From Sulfuritalea sp. (lineage in GTDB: Bacteria > Pseudomonadota > Gammaproteobacteria > Burkholderiales > Rhodocyclaceae), in NCBI GenBank assembly GCA_022842325.1, contig JALHPU010000025.1, forward strand, positions 1-63,413: a stretch of 63,413 bases of DNA, written 5' to 3'. Under the pieces are notes generated by a model. That model worked only from the letters and a program-made list of their open reading frames with translations, ran no database searches and was not told the DNA's origin. How positions within the stretch are numbered: the stretch's first letter is position 1; every line of letters starts with the position of its first letter. The position numbers and the translations under genes are program-made. Shown piece by piece: positions 54,926-63,413 of this stretch.

Positions 54926-56111
54926 CTTGCCCGATGCGGGTGGTCACTTCGGTCCCTATGGCGGGATTTTTGTCGCCGAGACCCTGATGCCGGCCCTGGC
55001 CGAACTGCGCGAAGCCTATGCCGCGGCGCAGGCCGATCCCGAATTCCGCGCCGAGTACGAATACGACCTCAAGCACTATGTCGGTCGCCCGAGTCCGGTG
55101 TATCACGCCAAGCGCTGGTCCGGCCTGCTCGGCGGGGCGCAGATCTACCTGAAGCGCGAAGACTTGAACCACACCGGCGCGCACAAGATCAACAACTGCA
55201 TCGGCCAGGCCCTGCTGGCGCGGCGCATGGGCAAGCCGCGGGTGATTGCCGAGACCGGCGCCGGCCAGCACGGCGTCGCGACCGCCACGGTGGCGGCGCG
55301 CTATGGCATGGAATGCGTGGTCTACATGGGCTCGGAGGACGTCAAGCGCCAGGCCGCCAATGTCTACCGCATGAAGCTGCTGGGGGCCAAGGTGATCCCG
55401 GTCGAGTCCGGCTCGAAGACGCTCAAGGATGCCCTGAACGAGGCGATGCGCGACTGGGTGACCAACATCGGCAATACCTTCTACATCATCGGCACCGTTG
55501 CCGGTCCGCATCCCTATCCGATGATGGTGCGCGATTTCCAGACGGTGATCGGCGAGGAGTGCAAGACGCAAATGCCGGAAATGGTCGGTCGCCAGCCGGA
55601 TGCCGTGATCGCCTGCGTCGGCGGCGGTTCCAACGCGATGGGCATTTTCTATCCCTATATTCCGCTCGCCGACGTCAGGCTGATCGGGGTCGAGGCGGCG
55701 GGACACGGCCTTGATTCGGGCAAGCATTCCGCCTCGCTGACCGCCGGCCGCTCGGGCGTGCTGCACGGTAACCGCACTTACCTGCTGCAGGACGAGAACG
55801 GCCAGGTGATCGAAACCCATTCGGTATCGGCCGGCCTCGATTATCCCGGCGTCGGCCCCGAGCACGCATGGCTCAAGGACTCCGGCCGCGCCGAGTACGT
55901 CACCATCACCGATGCCGAAGCGCTGCAGGCCTTCCATGATCTGTGCCATTTCGAAGGCATCATCCCGGCGCTCGAATCCAGCCATGCCCTGGCCTATGCG
56001 GCAAAGCTGGCGCCGACACTGCCGGCGGACAAGGTGCTGCTGGTCAATCTCTCCGGTCGCGGCGACAAGGACATGCACACCGTCGCCGATAAGTCCGGCA
56101 TCCAGTTCTGA
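54900..56111 (+). CDS. trpB: Tryptophan synthase beta chain
   Basis: A 403-residue PLP enzyme. The lysine is in [10 protein letters not shown] near residue 90; [10 protein letters not shown] near 237 binds phosphate. The start at 54900 ([20 protein letters not shown]) overlaps trpF; a second Met at 54906 also fits. With TrpA it makes tryptophan from indole glycerol phosphate and serine. Confidence 0.97.
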   Translation: MQMQDPLYNLPDAGGHFGPYGGIFVAETLMPALAELREAYAAAQADPEFRAEYEYDLKHYVGRPSPVYHAKRWSGLLGGAQIYLKREDLNHTGAHKINNCIGQALLARRMGKPRVIAETGAGQHGVATATVAARYGMECVVYMGSEDVKRQAANVYRMKLLGAKVIPVESGSKTLKDALNEAMRDWVTNIGNTFYIIGTVAGPHPYPMMVRDFQTVIGEECKTQMPEMVGRQPDAVIACVGGGSNAMGIFYPYIPLADVRLIGVEAAGHGLDSGKHSASLTAGRSGVLHGNRTYLLQDENGQVIETHSVSAGLDYPGVGPEHAWLKDSGRAEYVTITDAEALQAFHDLCHFEGIIPALESSHALAYAAKLAPTLPADKVLLVNLSGRGDKDMHTVADKSGIQF

Positions 56112-56122
56112 ACCCCACATCC

Positions 56123-56929
56123 ATGTCACGCATTCCCAGCACATTCGCCGCGCTTGCCGCGCAAGGCCGCAAGGCCCTGATCCCCTTCATCACCGCCGGC
56201 GATCCGCATCCGGACCTGAGCCTGCCGCTGATGCGGGCACTGGTGGCCGGCGGTGCCGACATCATCGAACTCGGCGTGCCGTTTTCCGATCCGATGGCGG
56301 ACGGGCCGACCATCCAGCGCGCTTCCGAACGTGCATTGATACACGGCATGAGCCTGCGCCGGGTACTGGCACTGGTCAGTGAGTTCCGCCGCGAGAACGC
56401 GACGACGCCAGTGGTGCTGATGGGCTACGCCAATCCGGTGGAAGCCTACGGGGTCGATGCCTTCGCCCGCGACGCGCAGGCCGCCGGCGTCGATGGCGTG
56501 CTGGTGGTCGACTACCCGCCCGAAGAGTGCGCCGCCTTTGCCGCGACGATGAAGCAGGCGCAGATCGATCCGATATTCCTGCTGGCGCCGACCTCGACCG
56601 AGCAGCGCTACGACGAGGTCGCGCAGATTGGCAGCGGTTACATTTATTATGTGTCGCTGAAGGGCGTCACCGGCTCCGGCAATCTCGATCTGGACGAAGT
56701 GGCGCGCCGCATACCGCTGATCCGGGAGAAGGTCGGCATGCCGGTCGGCGTCGGTTTTGGCATCCGCGACGGGGCGACCGCCGCGCGCATCGCCGCGGTC
56801 GCCGATGCGGTGGTGATCGGAAGTCGTATCATCGAGGAAATCGAGAGCGGCGATGCCAAGACAGCGCCGCAGCGAGTGACCGCATTCCTCAGCGGAGTGC
56901 GCGCGGCAATGGACGGAGTGACTTTATGA
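56123..56929 (+). CDS. trpA: Tryptophan synthase alpha chain
   Basis: A 268-residue TIM barrel. Catalytic Glu and Asp are in [19 protein letters not shown] near residue 48-60. [11 protein letters not shown] and [10 protein letters not shown] bind phosphate. It follows trpB by 11 bases and its end overlaps a short frame in the leader of accD. Confidence 0.97.
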   Translation: MSRIPSTFAALAAQGRKALIPFITAGDPHPDLSLPLMRALVAGGADIIELGVPFSDPMADGPTIQRASERALIHGMSLRRVLALVSEFRRENATTPVVLMGYANPVEAYGVDAFARDAQAAGVDGVLVVDYPPEECAAFAATMKQAQIDPIFLLAPTSTEQRYDEVAQIGSGYIYYVSLKGVTGSGNLDLDEVARRIPLIREKVGMPVGVGFGIRDGATAARIAAVADAVVIGSRIIEEIESGDAKTAPQRVTAFLSGVRAAMDGVTL

Positions 56930-56956
56930 CGACTTACCCACCATCCCCCGTCCCAC

Positions 56957-57007
56957 GGCTGGCTTTGCACAGCCAGCCGGCTACGGCAGCGCGGAGCAGT
57001 GCTCCGC
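56957..57007 (+). promoter_or_regulatory. Two stem-loops between trpA and accD
   Basis: Hairpin 1: GGCTGGCT and AGCCAGCC around a six-base loop (56957-56978). Hairpin 2: GCGGAGC and GCTCCGC around AGT (56991-57007). They may separate trp and accD expression; there is no T-run. Confidence 0.5.
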
Positions 57008-57016
57008 GAAACCCTG

Positions 57017-57099
57017 CCTTCGCCCCGAGGAAGGGGGTGACATCGGTTCGCTACGCTCCATGCTTATTGGCTGTCCCTCCTTGGGGCGGCCCTGCGGAG
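57017..57099 (+). repeat. Leader repeat upstream of accD
   Basis: Begins CCTTCGCCCC, contains GGAAGGGGGTGA and ends GGGGCGGCCCTGCGGAG (57083-57099). A homologous copy lies upstream of purF. It ends six bases before the accD start, so the GGAG at its end can serve as the ribosome binding site. Confidence 0.7.
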
Positions 57100-57104
57100 G
57101 GACT

Positions 57105-57965
57105 ATGAGCTGGTTACAAAAGCTGCTGCCACCGAAGATCAAGCGTTCCGAAGGTGTGCGCAAGTCGATACCCGAGGGATTGTGGGCCAAGTGTCCGGCC
57201 TGCGAGGCGGTGCTCTACAGCACCGACCTGGAAAGCAACCAGAACGTCTGTCCCAAGTGTTCCCACCATCTGCGGCTGCGTGCCCGCGCCAGGCTGGATG
57301 CGCTGCTCGATCCGGAAGGCCGGTTCGAGATCGGTTCCGAAGTGATCCCGATGGATCCGCTCAAGTTCAAGGACAGCAAGCGTTATGTCGATCGCCTGGT
57401 CGCCGCCAACGAAGATACCGGCGAGGCCGATGCCATGGTGGTGATGCAGGGCGCGATCAAGACCGTGCCGGTGGTCGTGGCCTGTTTCGAGTTCGAGTTT
57501 CTCGGCGGTTCGATGGGGGCCGTGGTGGGCGAGCGCTTCGTGCGCGGCGTCAAGGCGGCGATCGAACTGCAGGCTCCCTTCATCTGCATCACCGCCTCGG
57601 GTGGCGCACGCATGCAGGAGGGCCTGTTCTCCCTGATGCAGATGGCCAAGACCACGGCGGCGGTGACGCAGTTGGCGCATCACCAGTTGCCCTTCATTAC
57701 CCTGCTCACTGATCCGACCATGGGCGGCGTTTCCGCTTCGTTCGCCTTCGTTGGCGATGTGGTGATTGCCGAACCGGGCGCCCTGATCGGTTTCGCCGGA
57801 CCGCGGGTGATCGAACAGACGGTGCGCCAGACGCTGCCGGAGGGCTTTCAGCGCGCCGAGTTCCTGCTGGAAAAGGGAGCGATCGACATGATCGTCGATC
57901 GGCGCCAACTGCGCGACAAACTGGCATCCCTGATTACGCTCCTGCAACGCGTCCCCGCCGCCTGA
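57105..57965 (+). CDS. accD: Acetyl-CoA carboxylase carboxyltransferase beta subunit
   Basis: A 286-residue protein with an N-terminal zinc ribbon (CPACEAVLY...NVCPKC, near residues 28-50) and the carboxyltransferase core ([15 protein letters not shown] near 130, [12 protein letters not shown]). It works with AccA in fatty acid synthesis. The ATG at 57105 follows the leader repeat. It overlaps folC by one base (TGATG). Confidence 0.97.
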   Translation: MSWLQKLLPPKIKRSEGVRKSIPEGLWAKCPACEAVLYSTDLESNQNVCPKCSHHLRLRARARLDALLDPEGRFEIGSEVIPMDPLKFKDSKRYVDRLVAANEDTGEADAMVVMQGAIKTVPVVVACFEFEFLGGSMGAVVGERFVRGVKAAIELQAPFICITASGGARMQEGLFSLMQMAKTTAAVTQLAHHQLPFITLLTDPTMGGVSASFAFVGDVVIAEPGALIGFAGPRVIEQTVRQTLPEGFQRAEFLLEKGAIDMIVDRRQLRDKLASLITLLQRVPAA

Positions 57966-59287
57966 TGCCGCCACTGCAGCCCGACGCGGGGCTGGACGAC
58001 TGGCTGGCGCACCTTGAGGCGCTGCATCCGCGCGGTGAAGCCGGCATCGAACTCGGCCTGGAACGCGTCGCGGCAGTCAAGGCGCGGCTCGGTCAGCGCG
58101 AAACCTGTCCGGTGATCCTGGTCGGCGGCACCAACGGCAAGGGCTCCGTGTGCGCCATGCTCGAGCGCATCCTGCTCGCCGCCGGCTACCGTGTCGGGCT
58201 CTACACCTCGCCCCATCTGCTGCATTACAACGAACGCGTGCGGATCAACGGCGTCGCCGCCGATGATGCCCGTCTCTGTGCCGCCTTCGCCCGCGTCGAA
58301 CGGGCTCGCGGCGATGTGGCGCTGACTTATTTCGAGTTCGGCACCCTGGCGGCATGGGAAGTCTTCGCGGCGGAAGAACTCGACGCCATCATCCTCGAGG
58401 TCGGACTTGGCGGGCGGCTCGATGCGACGAACGTCTATGAACCCGCGTGTACCGTTGTTACCGGCGTCGATCTCGATCACATGGATTATCTCGGCGCCGA
58501 TCGCGAGGCCATCGGGCGTGAGAAGGCCGGGATATTCCGCGCCGGCGTTCCGGCCATCTGCGGAGATCCGCAGCCGCCGCAATCCCTGGCGGCTTATGCC
58601 GCACAGATTGGTGCCGGCTTGCAGGTGATGGGACGCGATTTCGGCTATCTGCGGCAGGAGCAACAATGGCTGTATTGGGGACGTCCGGCCGGAAGATCCG
58701 GTCAGGGAGCCGCAGCCGAAGTCATACGCCGTGGCGGGCTGGCCTTCCCGGCCTTGCGCGGCGAGCGGCAGTTGGCCAACGCCGCCAGTGCGCTGGCGGT
58801 CCTTGACGCGCTGCATGGAGATTTGCCGGTGGCGATGCAGGACATTCGGCGCGGCCTGGGTCAAGTGGAACTCGCCGGTCGCTTCCAGGTCCTGCCGGGT
58901 CGTCCGGCGGTGGTGCTGGATGTCGCCCACAACCCGCAGGCGGCGCGCGTACTGGCTGCCAACCTGGGCGAGATGAGTTTTCACCGCAACACCTGGGCGG
59001 TGTTCGGCATGCTCGCCGACAAGGATATCGACGGCGTGATCGAAGCCCTGCGCGAACGGGTTACGCACTGGCTACCATGCACGCTCGAGGGTCGCCGTGC
59101 CGCCAGCGCCGACTTTCTCGCCAGTCGCCTGCGGGCCGCCGGTCTGGCGGTGACGGGGGAGTTCGCATCGCCTGCGGCGGCGCTGACGCAGGCGCAAGAG
59201 AATGCGGGCGAAGATGATAGAATTCTTGCCTTCGGATCCTTCCTCACTGTTGCTGCGGCCTTGCAGATGCTTGGCCGATCAGCGTAA
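57965..59287 (+). CDS. folC: Folylpolyglutamate / dihydrofolate synthase
   Basis: A 440-residue ATP-dependent ligase. P-loop GGTNGKGSVCAMLE near residue 54; GLYTSPHLLHYNERVRING and LEVGLGGRLDATN are family motifs. It adds glutamate to folate. A segment encoding RRAASADFLAS (59090-59120) matches the dispersed repeat, likely by chance. Translation is coupled to accD. Confidence 0.96.
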   Translation: MPPLQPDAGLDDWLAHLEALHPRGEAGIELGLERVAAVKARLGQRETCPVILVGGTNGKGSVCAMLERILLAAGYRVGLYTSPHLLHYNERVRINGVAADDARLCAAFARVERARGDVALTYFEFGTLAAWEVFAAEELDAIILEVGLGGRLDATNVYEPACTVVTGVDLDHMDYLGADREAIGREKAGIFRAGVPAICGDPQPPQSLAAYAAQIGAGLQVMGRDFGYLRQEQQWLYWGRPAGRSGQGAAAEVIRRGGLAFPALRGERQLANAASALAVLDALHGDLPVAMQDIRRGLGQVELAGRFQVLPGRPAVVLDVAHNPQAARVLAANLGEMSFHRNTWAVFGMLADKDIDGVIEALRERVTHWLPCTLEGRRAASADFLASRLRAAGLAVTGEFASPAAALTQAQENAGEDDRILAFGSFLTVAAALQMLGRSA

Positions 59288-59292
59288 CCACG

Positions 59293-59967
59293 ATGGCGGA
59301 ACAAGACACATCGCCTGACGCAGATTTGCAGCTGAAGAAGCGTGCTCGCCGCCGGCTGGTCGGCGCCGTTGCGCTGGCCCTGTTTGCCGTGATCGTGCTG
59401 CCGATGGTCATGGATCGCGAGCCGCGTCCTGCCATCCAGGATATTCAGGTCAGGATTCCCAGCCAGGACGGGCCCGGCTTCGCGGCGAAAGTGCTGCCCG
59501 GCAAGCCGGTATCGACTCCCTTGCCTGCGCCCGAACCAAAACCCGTGGCGGAGCCCGTTCCGGCGCCATCTGCCGAGCCAAAACCCGCTGCCGAGCCGGC
59601 GCCGGCTCGGCCTCCGGTTGCCGCCGCCCCGGCAAAGCTCGCCGAAAAGACCGTGGCACCGCCCAAGAAAGCCGAGCCGGCAAAAACTCCTGCAGCAAGC
59701 AAGCCAGCTACCGATGCCAAGTCGACGCCTGATGCCGCCGGTCAGTGGGTGGTGCAACTGGGTGCCTACAAGGAGGCCGGCAACGTCAAGCTGCTGCTGG
59801 CCAAGCTGAAAGGGGTCGGCGTACCCGCCTACACCGAGAAATTCGAATCGCCGCAGGGGCCGCGCACCCGTGTTCGGGCGGGACCCTTTGCCAGCCAGGA
59901 TGCTGCCGAGAAGGCTCGTTCCAGAATCAAGATAGTCGGCGTCGACGGCCCGGTAGCGCCCAAGTAG
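59293..59967 (+). CDS. SPOR domain protein
   Basis: A 224-residue protein. A short cytosolic N terminus and one TM helix (RLVGAVALALFAVIVLPMV, near 19-36) lead into a Pro/Ala/Lys linker and a C-terminal SPOR domain (WVVQLGAYKEAGNVKLLLAK near 150). SPOR domains bind denuded glycan strands at the septum. It lies between folC and cvpA, the usual position. Confidence 0.9.
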   Translation: MAEQDTSPDADLQLKKRARRRLVGAVALALFAVIVLPMVMDREPRPAIQDIQVRIPSQDGPGFAAKVLPGKPVSTPLPAPEPKPVAEPVPAPSAEPKPAAEPAPARPPVAAAPAKLAEKTVAPPKKAEPAKTPAASKPATDAKSTPDAAGQWVVQLGAYKEAGNVKLLLAKLKGVGVPAYTEKFESPQGPRTRVRAGPFASQDAAEKARSRIKIVGVDGPVAPK

Positions 59968-59971
59968 CGCG

Positions 59972-60463
59972 ATGACCGCGTTCGATTACGCCGTACTGAC
60001 GATACTATTGGCGTCGGTGCTGTTGGGTTTGTGGCGCGGCGTGGTGAGCGAACTGCTGGCCCTGGCGGCCTGGGTCGTGGCGTTTCTGATGGCTCGTCAG
60101 ATGGCAACCCAGGTGGCGGTCTGGCTCGGCGCCTACCTCACGGAGCCGGGGATGCGCCTGGCGGCGGCCTACGCGCTGGTATTTGTCGGTGTATTGATTG
60201 TCTTTGCAATTGCGCGCATGCTGATTTCGCTGATGCTGAAGGCGGTGGGCTTGGGTTTGCTGGACCGTTTGCTGGGTGCGGCATTTGGCATTTTGCGCGG
60301 GATCGTGGTGGTGCTGGTGGTGGTACTGGTGGCGGGCATGACGCCGCTGCCCAAGGCCGAGTGGTGGCGCAATGCAGTGCTGGCACCGCCCTTGGAGACG
60401 GTGGTGATTGCGGCAAAGCCGTGGTTGCCGGCGGATGCGGCAAAACGGATTCAGTTTAGATAG
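59972..60463 (+). CDS. cvpA: CvpA family membrane protein
   Basis: A 163-residue protein with four hydrophobic helices starting MTAFDYAVLTILLASVLLGL. RLLGAAFGILRGIVVVL-type DRLLGAAFGILRGIV is the family signature. CvpA-like proteins are linked to colicin V production and purine synthesis operons; here it precedes purF, as in E. coli. Confidence 0.92.
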   Translation: MTAFDYAVLTILLASVLLGLWRGVVSELLALAAWVVAFLMARQMATQVAVWLGAYLTEPGMRLAAAYALVFVGVLIVFAIARMLISLMLKAVGLGLLDRLLGAAFGILRGIVVVLVVVLVAGMTPLPKAEWWRNAVLAPPLETVVIAAKPWLPADAAKRIQFR

Positions 60464-60489
60464 TTGGTAGATGACCATCCTCCCTTCCC

Positions 60490-60575
60490 CCTTCCCGGGG
60501 AAGGGGGTGATAATTGTTCGCGGGCGCTGCCCGCTTCATGTTTTGGCTGCGCCTCCCTGGGGCGGCCCTGCGGAG
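60490..60575 (+). repeat. Leader repeat upstream of purF
   Basis: Begins CCTTCCCGGGGAAGGGGGTG and ends GGGGCGGCCCTGCGGAG (60559-60575), matching the leader before accD along its length. GGAG near its end lies eight bases before the purF start. Confidence 0.7.
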
Positions 60576-60582
60576 AAGGACC

Positions 60583-62124
60583 ATGTGCGGAATTCTGGGT
60601 GTGGTGGCCACCACGCCGGTGAACCAGTTGCTCTACGATGGCCTGCAGGTGCTCCAGCACCGCGGCCAGGATGCGGCCGGCATCGCCACGGCGGAAGGCG
60701 GACGCTTCCACATGCACAAGGGCTCCGGTCTGGTGCGCGACGTGTTCCGTACCCGCAACATGCGCAGCCTGATGGGCAACTGGGGCATCGGGCATTGCCG
60801 CTATCCCACCGCGGGCTCCGCGGACAACGCCGCCGAGGCACAGCCTTTCTACGTCAATTCGCCGTTCGGCCTGATGCTGGCGCACAACGGTAATCTGACC
60901 AATGCCGACCAGCTGAAGCAGGACATGTTCCTGCAGGACTTGCGCCACATGAACACCAACTCCGACTCGGAGGTGTTGCTCAACGTGCTGGCGCACGAAC
61001 TGCAGGCCGCGTCGACCAAGTATCAGGTCGATGCCGAGACGATTTTCAAGGCGGTGGCCGGCGTTCATCGCCGCGTCAAGGGCGCCTATGCCGTGGTGGC
61101 GATGATCGCCGGCTACGGCCTGCTGGCCTTCCGCGATCCCTACGGCATCCGTCCGCTGGTGATGGGGCGCAACGAGACCCCGGACGGCATGGAATACATG
61201 GTGGCCTCGGAAAGCGTGGCGATCGATACGCTGGGCTTCAGGATGCTGCGCGACGTCGAGCCGGGCGAAGCGGTGTTGATCGACATGCGCGGCAACTTCG
61301 TCAGCCGGCAGTGCGCCGAACGCACGCTTCATGCGCCCTGCATGTTCGAGTTCGTCTACCTGGCGCGTCCCGATTCGGTGATGGACGGCATCTCCGTGTA
61401 TGAAACGCGGGCCAAGATGGGCGATTACCTGGCCGACAAGATCCGCCTGACCATGCCGCACCTGGAGATCGATGCGGTGATCCCGATCCCGGATTCCAGC
61501 CGCCATTCGGCGATGGAACTCGCGGCGCGCCTGAATCTTCCCTACCGCGAGGGCTTCGTCAAGAACCGCTACATCGGGCGCACCTTCATCATGCCCGGCC
61601 AGGCGACGCGCCGAAAATCGGTGCGGCAGAAGCTCAACGCCATCAGCCAGGAGTTCAAGGGACGCAACGTGCTGCTGGTCGACGATTCCATCGTGCGCGG
61701 TACCACCAGCCGCGAGATCATCATGATGGCGCGCGAAGCCGGCGCGAAGAAGGTTTATTTCGCTTCGGCTTCACCGCCGGTGCGCTTTGCCAACGTCTAT
61801 GGCATCGACATGCCGACGCGCAGCGAACTGATCGCCGCCTTCCGCAGCGACGATGAGATCTGCCGCGAAATCGGCGCCGATGCGCTGATCTACCAGGATC
61901 TCGACGCGCTCAAGGCCGCGGTGCGCTCGGTCAATCCAACGGTGACCCAGTTCGAGACCTCCTGTTTCGACGGCCAGTACATCACCGGCGACGTCACCGC
62001 CCTCTATCTGCAGCACATGGAAGACAAGCGCAATCTGCCGCCGCCGCCGAAGATCGACGACCAGGATGGTTTCGATGGGCCGGACGGAGAACAACTCGAC
62101 CTGAATCTGGTGCAGGCGGGATGA
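60583..62124 (+). CDS. purF: Amidophosphoribosyltransferase
   Basis: A 513-residue enzyme. The N-terminal nucleophile Cys follows the initiator Met ([15 protein letters not shown]). The PRPP motif [17 protein letters not shown] is near residue 363. It catalyses the first step of purine synthesis. It begins after the leader repeat and overlaps metZ by four bases. Confidence 0.97.
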   Translation: MCGILGVVATTPVNQLLYDGLQVLQHRGQDAAGIATAEGGRFHMHKGSGLVRDVFRTRNMRSLMGNWGIGHCRYPTAGSADNAAEAQPFYVNSPFGLMLAHNGNLTNADQLKQDMFLQDLRHMNTNSDSEVLLNVLAHELQAASTKYQVDAETIFKAVAGVHRRVKGAYAVVAMIAGYGLLAFRDPYGIRPLVMGRNETPDGMEYMVASESVAIDTLGFRMLRDVEPGEAVLIDMRGNFVSRQCAERTLHAPCMFEFVYLARPDSVMDGISVYETRAKMGDYLADKIRLTMPHLEIDAVIPIPDSSRHSAMELAARLNLPYREGFVKNRYIGRTFIMPGQATRRKSVRQKLNAISQEFKGRNVLLVDDSIVRGTTSREIIMMAREAGAKKVYFASASPPVRFANVYGIDMPTRSELIAAFRSDDEICREIGADALIYQDLDALKAAVRSVNPTVTQFETSCFDGQYITGDVTALYLQHMEDKRNLPPPPKIDDQDGFDGPDGEQLDLNLVQAG

Positions 62125-63299
62125 ACCAGATAGACACAACGGGCTGGTCTTTCGAGACCCTGGCCGTGCGTGCCGGCCAGGAGCGCAGCCAGTTCGGCGA
62201 GCACTCGGAGGCGCTCTACCTGACCTCGAGCTTCGTTTTCCAGAATGCGGCACAGGCCGCGGCGCGTTTTTCCGGCGAGGAACCGGGCAACGTCTATGCG
62301 CGTTTCACCAACCCGACCGTCAGCACCATGCAGGAACGTCTGGCGGCGCTCGAGGGCGCCGAAGCCTGCGTCGCCACCGCCACCGGCATGGCGGCGATCC
62401 TGTCCACGGTGATGGCGCTGATGCAGGCGGGCGAACATATCGTCGCCTCGCGCAGCATCTTCGGCGCGACGCAGCAGTTGTTCGGCACCATCCTGCCGCG
62501 CTTTGGCGTAGAAACTACTTTCGTCGATCAGGGTGGTATCGAGGCCTTTCGCGCCGCAATGCGGCCGAACACCCGGCTGGTGTTCATCGAAACGCCATCC
62601 AATCCCCTGACCGAAGTCTTCGACATCGCCGCCCTGGCTGGCGTCGCGCACGCCGCGGGAGCGCTGCTGGTGGTCGACAACTGCTTTTGCACGCCGGCCC
62701 TGCAGCGGCCGCTGCAACTGGGTGCCGACCTGGTGATTCATTCCGCCACCAAGTATCTTGACGGGCAGGGGCGCGTACTGGGCGGTGCGGTTTGCGGGGC
62801 GAAAGCCCTGACCGAGGAAGTCTTCAAGTTCCTGCGCACGGCCGGGCCGACGCTGTCGCCGTTCAATGCCTGGGTGATACTCAAGGGCCTGGAAACGCTG
62901 TCGGTGCGCATGAAGGCGCAGTCGGCCAATGCCCTCGAAATGGCACAGTGGCTCGAAGCGCAGCCGCAGGTGGCGCGCGTGTATTACCCCGGTCTGGCAT
63001 CGCACCCGCAGCACGCGCTGGCGATGAAGCAGCAGGCCAGCGGCGGCGCCATTGTCTCGTTCGATGTCAAAAGTGGGCGCGAGGCGGCCTGGCGCGTGGT
63101 GGACAACTGCCGCCTGCTCTCGATCACCGCCAATCTGGGCGATACCAAGACCACCATCACCCATCCGGCGTCGACCACTCACGGCCGCATCTCGGCCGAG
63201 GCGCGGGCGGCGTCAGGGATAGGCGAAGGCTTGTTGCGCATCGCGGTCGGACTGGAAAGCCCGGCAGACCTGCAGTTGGATCTGGCGCGCGGACTGTAG
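62121..63299 (+). CDS. metZ: O-succinylhomoserine sulfhydrylase
   Basis: A 392-residue PLP enzyme of the Cys/Met-metabolism family. The PLP lysine is in [16 protein letters not shown] near residue 209; [23 protein letters not shown] is also characteristic. It makes homocysteine from succinylhomoserine and sulfide. The coupling to purF (ATGA overlap) is common in betaproteobacteria. Confidence 0.94.
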   Translation: MNQIDTTGWSFETLAVRAGQERSQFGEHSEALYLTSSFVFQNAAQAAARFSGEEPGNVYARFTNPTVSTMQERLAALEGAEACVATATGMAAILSTVMALMQAGEHIVASRSIFGATQQLFGTILPRFGVETTFVDQGGIEAFRAAMRPNTRLVFIETPSNPLTEVFDIAALAGVAHAAGALLVVDNCFCTPALQRPLQLGADLVIHSATKYLDGQGRVLGGAVCGAKALTEEVFKFLRTAGPTLSPFNAWVILKGLETLSVRMKAQSANALEMAQWLEAQPQVARVYYPGLASHPQHALAMKQQASGGAIVSFDVKSGREAAWRVVDNCRLLSITANLGDTKTTITHPASTTHGRISAEARAASGIGEGLLRIAVGLESPADLQLDLARGL

Positions 63300-63314
63300 A
63301 TACTGTTATCCCGG

Positions 63315-63413
63315 TCAAGCACCGTGCAAAGCAGAATTGAACGGTTTGCCGGACTTGAGGACGCCGAAGGCGACATGAATTAGCTTGCGCATCATGGCAC
63401 CGATGATCAGCAT
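63315..63413 (-). CDS. IS110-family transposase, 3' end (truncated by window edge)
   Basis: In the minus frame the window end encodes MLIIGAMMRKLIHVAFGVLK and continues SGKPFNSALHGA to a TGA at 63315-63317. This is the C-terminal end of IS110/IS116-type transposases. Most of the gene lies beyond the window. It stands just after metZ and converges on it. Confidence 0.85.
   Translation of the reverse strand: MLIIGAMMRKLIHVAFGVLKSGKPFNSALHGA

Noticed and set aside
59090..59120. Forward match to the dispersed repeat inside folC
   Set aside because: The encoded RRAASADFLAS is a normal variable part of FolC and the gene is otherwise intact; a chance match is likely.

Overview
The window is a high-G+C betaproteobacterial chromosome segment, most likely from the Rhodocyclales or a close relative (inference). 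The clearest sign is the long plus-strand run on the right: fdxA, aroC, a DUF465 gene, an MFS gene, leuC, an entericidin-like lipoprotein, leuD, leuB, asd, fimV, an EcfT-like gene, truA, trpF, trpB, trpA, accD, folC, a SPOR protein, cvpA, purF and metZ. This order, and the rsgA/pterin dehydratase/M48 peptidase/orn block, are typical of that group. No rRNA, tRNA or CRISPR array was recognised.

Layout. 1-1.4 kb: the 3' part of a di-haem cytochrome peroxidase gene and a DUF938 methyltransferase. 1.44-2.3 kb: no convincing gene, but a 34-base palindrome. 2.3-4.3 kb: a minus-strand MerR-regulated cluster (thioredoxin folds, a CcdA/DsbD-like membrane protein, a Cys-rich small protein) with a ZntR-like operator. 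4.4-9.9 kb: a probable operon arsS-arsM-HAD hydrolase-small protein-NDH/SelD fusion. 9.9-12.0 kb: msrB-msrA-DUF3179. 12.2-15.0 kb: an ECF sigma factor, its zinc-type anti-sigma factor, a CWC-motif protein and a diguanylate cyclase with a CxxCH site. 15.0-16.1 kb: a second arsS paralogue. The three minus-strand transcription units here (arsS operon, msrB operon, second arsS) share one promoter-like motif pair at identical spacing, so the ECF factor may control all of them.

16-29 kb holds housekeeping and signalling genes: a DUF4126 protein, CtaA/Cox15, a GGDEF-EAL protein, a CDF metal transporter, pyruvate kinase, DUF1631, an EamA transporter and adenylate kinase. 29-34.4 kb is accessory: a RelE/HTH toxin-antitoxin pair, a broken antitoxin gene between two 85-base direct repeats, an AT-rich insert encoding a TIR-like/TPR protein (candidate phage defence), and a 5'-nucleotidase gene translationally coupled to a Fic gene, beside a WYL regulator. 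34.5-42.5 kb returns to core genes (rsgA, orn, rpmE, rho, trxA). The window ends in metZ and the 3' end of an IS110-type transposase gene.

Two dispersed repeat families stand out: a 25-base intergenic repeat, at least nine copies, all in the same orientation between 2.2 and 29.8 kb, and an 83-86-base leader shared by accD and purF that ends at their ribosome binding sites.
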